A stretch of 64,000 nt of DNA. Source: Desulfopila_A sp964446655. Lineage in GTDB: Bacteria; Desulfobacterota; Desulfobulbia; Desulfobulbales; Desulfocapsaceae. Shown here one piece after another: positions 62,077 through 64,000 of the stretch; within the stretch, counting starts at the first letter, position 1; every line of letters begins with the position of its first letter. The position numbers were made by a program, and so were the translations under genes. A model generated the notes under the pieces. That model had not been told where the DNA came from and ran no database searches. It was given only the letters and a program-made list of their open reading frames with translations. The DNA is taken from contig CAYUPL010000001.1 in the NCBI GenBank assembly GCA_964446655.1, positions 95,713-159,712 of the forward strand, given 5' to 3'.

Positions 62077-62472
62077 ATGAAGAAAGAAGCCATTGACACA
62101 TTGTTCACCCCACAATATCTCCAGCAACTTTTCCCGGAAAATCGCGCCAATGATTTTTTTGAGGCCCTGCTGGGAGACGCCGACGAAGGTGCATACGATA
62201 TCAGCCTGGCCTACCGCGGCTGTAACGGCAACAGGATCCACCTGGAAATGCAGCTCAAGGAACGCCCCGGACACTGCCTGGCCTGCAACCTGACCCAGGG
62301 TTTGCCGACGGTATTTTCCCGACACCCTGTTATCGATCTACAGGGCCTTGTTGCAACCGTTGAGGCCGATCTGAAAGAAGTCGCACGGTGCGCGGATTGG
62401 TCACTCGGCTATACCCAGCAAAAAAGCAACGGCCTTCATGCCATCCCTTTGACTATCACTCTTACCGACTAG
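62077..62472 (+). CDS. Conserved delta-proteobacterial protein
   Basis: A 131-residue protein of a family seen in Desulfovibrio and related genomes, oddly labelled 'pancreas/duodenum homeobox protein 1' in databases by an automated error. The shared blocks are FFEALLGDADEGAYDI, ERPGHCLACNLTQGLP and FSRHPVIDLQGLV. A pair of cysteines (CLAC) could bind metal. Function unknown. Start ATG 62077 is preceded by AAAACG only; its promoter has good boxes at 61932. Confidence 0.75.
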   Translation: MKKEAIDTLFTPQYLQQLFPENRANDFFEALLGDADEGAYDISLAYRGCNGNRIHLEMQLKERPGHCLACNLTQGLPTVFSRHPVIDLQGLVATVEADLKEVARCADWSLGYTQQKSNGLHAIPLTITLTD

Positions 62473-62520
62473 CTTTTATAGATACAGAACCGTTCCTGCC
62501 CTGCATCCTTCCTCTATACA

Positions 62521-62555
62521 AAAAAAAAGCGGCCCATCAAGGGGCCGCTTTTTTA
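62521..62555. terminator. Bidirectional terminator
   Basis: AAAAAAGCGGCCC and GGGGCCGCTTTTTT form a strong stem with loop ATCAA and A/T tracts on both sides, so it can end transcripts from both converging genes. Confidence 0.88.
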
Positions 62556-62573
62556 CGTTATCAGCTTTTGTCA

Positions 62574-63587
62574 CTATCGCATAGCTACCCGCGACCGTCC
62601 TGAAGCTTTGGCGTGATAGAGAATGTCATCGGTCCTTTCAAGCCAGTCCTGCAGCTTCTCACCTTCAAGAAGCTGTGCCAGACCTATGCTGACTCCCAAT
62701 TTCGTTTTTACATCTGCCCAGATATCCAGTTCATCAACCGCGCTGCAAAGACGCTCAGCTAAAATCTGCGCCCTGTATTTATCAGTATTGTCAAGAACCA
62801 GAACAAACTCGTCGCCACCCATCCGCACAAGGAGATCCGAGGATCGTACAGCATTCCGTAACACCTCGGCAACAGACTTCAGGACCTCATCTCCGGCTAA
62901 ATGTCCCAGATTATCATTAATATCTTTAAATTTGTCTAAATCCATGGACAGCATTGTTAATGGCTTGTCATAGCGCGCCGCACTATTCATCATACCATGA
63001 ATTCGTTCGTCAAACACCCTGCGGTTGGCCAAACCAGTCAAGGAATCATGGCTGGCCCGTTCAAAAAGATCTTCATATTCCAAGGCACGCTGCAAGGAAT
63101 CGCTCAGAACAACTAACGAGTCATTGATAATTTCTATCTGCTCCTTGCTCAACGTACCGCCATCCTTTAAAATAAGGAGAATACCGGCGCCATCGGCCCT
63201 CTCAATCAGCCATTTATGCGCATAGTGACCATATTCATCAACAAAAACCCCTTCACACGTTTCCTCGCCATCGATAAGCTGTTCGGCAAAAGCGATAGCT
63301 CTTCGCCTGTTAGGCCCATGTCCCGAACAAAAAAGATGCTTTTTACGGCGTATGCCGTTGCTATAGCCAATCAGTTCGTGCTCCACCAGCGGCATCAACC
63401 AGACCGAGTAGGCTTCAATCATCCCTGATAGACTCAACACCCCAGCCACTCTGGCGTGCAGGCGGTTCATCATATCAAGTCTTTCGGTCTGTTTTTTGAA
63501 ATGATCCAGCTCAACCATGACCCGATCAATATCCGCCAACCGCTGCTCTGCAGATTCAATGAGTGATAATTTGGCCGCCATAGTCAT
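62574..63587 (-). CDS. Diguanylate cyclase with N-terminal sensor region
   Basis: A 337-residue protein. A sensor domain of no recognised type (1-160) includes a Cys/His patch (CSGHGPNRRRA) and a helical linker. The C-terminal GGDEF domain is complete (LSMDLDKFKDINDNLGH, MGGDEFVLVLD), so it should synthesise c-di-GMP. No transmembrane segment is visible, which suggests a cytoplasmic sensor. Start ATG 63587 is supported by AGAGG 7 bp upstream. Confidence 0.9.
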   Translation of the reverse strand: MTMAAKLSLIESAEQRLADIDRVMVELDHFKKQTERLDMMNRLHARVAGVLSLSGMIEAYSVWLMPLVEHELIGYSNGIRRKKHLFCSGHGPNRRRAIAFAEQLIDGEETCEGVFVDEYGHYAHKWLIERADGAGILLILKDGGTLSKEQIEIINDSLVVLSDSLQRALEYEDLFERASHDSLTGLANRRVFDERIHGMMNSAARYDKPLTMLSMDLDKFKDINDNLGHLAGDEVLKSVAEVLRNAVRSSDLLVRMGGDEFVLVLDNTDKYRAQILAERLCSAVDELDIWADVKTKLGVSIGLAQLLEGEKLQDWLERTDDILYHAKASGRSRVAMR

Positions 63588-63923
63588 GTAGGAACCTCTA
63601 AGGATTATATTATTGATGTAACTTTCTTATCTTGTTTTCGGCATCTGCCATGAAGATCTTTAATGATTTTTTCATCTTCCCTGTTATTCTAGCAATCTTT
63701 ATGCCAAAAACAGTGAATGGAACTCCAAGACTCAGCCAACATAAGGTTTTATCGTTGTATTCAGAAGAGATAGGAAAAAAGTTCCACTCCAGAGTGTTCA
63801 ATACTTGTTCCACCCGGTCTCACTCAAACACGACCCAGCAACCTGGCCGTCATCTTTTTCGTCATTTTTTTGGCACACTCTCTCTCCAATGCGCCACGAG
63901 CTTTATGTCATTTTTTTGACAAT
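63588..63923. other. Intergenic region at the right side
   Basis: About 335 bp. It contains short ORFs on both strands (63610-63813 minus, 63632-63919 plus), neither with a ribosome binding site or recognisable homology, so neither is called. Confidence 0.3.
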
Positions 63924-64000
63924 TCATTTTTCTTCTCCCAAAAAGTCAAACGGCATGAGGATCGGATCTGCTCCACCAAAGGTATCGGAAACCTGTTGAT
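63924..64000 (-). CDS. C-terminal end of an unknown gene (N-terminal part beyond the window)
   Basis: One minus frame is open from the right edge to a stop at 63924-63926 and reads QQVSDTFGGADPILMPFDF, then LGEEK and stop. The composition is protein-like and acidic at the end; no family was recognised. Too short for certainty. Confidence 0.35.
   Translation of the reverse strand, partial: QQVSDTFGGADPILMPFDFLGEEK

Overview
The window looks like chromosomal DNA of a strictly anaerobic, Gram-negative bacterium of the Desulfobulbaceae type (Desulfobacterota). The reasons are the complete methylmalonyl-CoA (succinate-propionate) pathway with both a transcarboxylase-like and a membrane decarboxylase-like enzyme set, a cobalamin-dependent ribonucleotide reductase, a glycyl radical enzyme with its activase, a DsrE-like protein, NtrY/NtrX with DUF4390, and several lipoprotein and conserved-hypothetical families typical of that group. 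Base composition is near 50% GC. Genus-level placement is inference; no marker gene was searched.

Layout. 1-31 kb is mostly housekeeping: yraN (partial)-pdxA-tmk-TPR lipoprotein-LolB-like lipoprotein (+); an AMIN protein (-); a radical-SAM/DUF2344 fusion, TrpB2, DacB, a cytochrome c lipoprotein, a DUF2231 membrane protein, a hydrolase and an HDOD protein (+); rfbB-rfbC-creatininase (-); prfC; a DUF134 regulator; DUF4390-ntrY-ntrX-hemB (+); VanZ, SEC-C and nrdJ (-); msrAB; a DsrE-like protein; tRNA-Arg(CCG); a MetE-like methyltransferase.

32.5-50.8 kb is a propionate island in two converging arms. The plus arm runs TetR1-prpE-sucC-sucD-carboxyltransferase-ABM protein-small subunit-biotinylated 5S-like subunit-gamma carbonic anhydrase. 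The minus arm runs mmdA-mmdD-mmdC-mmdB-TetR2-mce-mcm-meaB. Together they encode propionate <-> propionyl-CoA <-> methylmalonyl-CoA <-> succinyl-CoA <-> succinate, with carboxyl transfer to or from pyruvate/oxaloacetate, plus a sodium-pump-type decarboxylase. The two TetR regulators are about 80% identical by hand count. Copies of an 11-bp palindrome, TAACAWTGTTA, lie at the head of each arm and nowhere else in full form, which suggests one shared regulon.

51-57.7 kb is an accessory block: two FCD-type GntR regulators, an EamA permease, and a glycyl radical enzyme with its activase that closely resembles trans-4-hydroxy-L-proline dehydratase (HypD/HypE). The pair is bracketed by short inverted-repeat elements that share an exact 20-bp sequence. 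57.8-64 kb is housekeeping again: an HNH protein, folC, a UvrD-type helicase, a conserved delta-proteobacterial protein, a diguanylate cyclase and the tail of an unknown gene.
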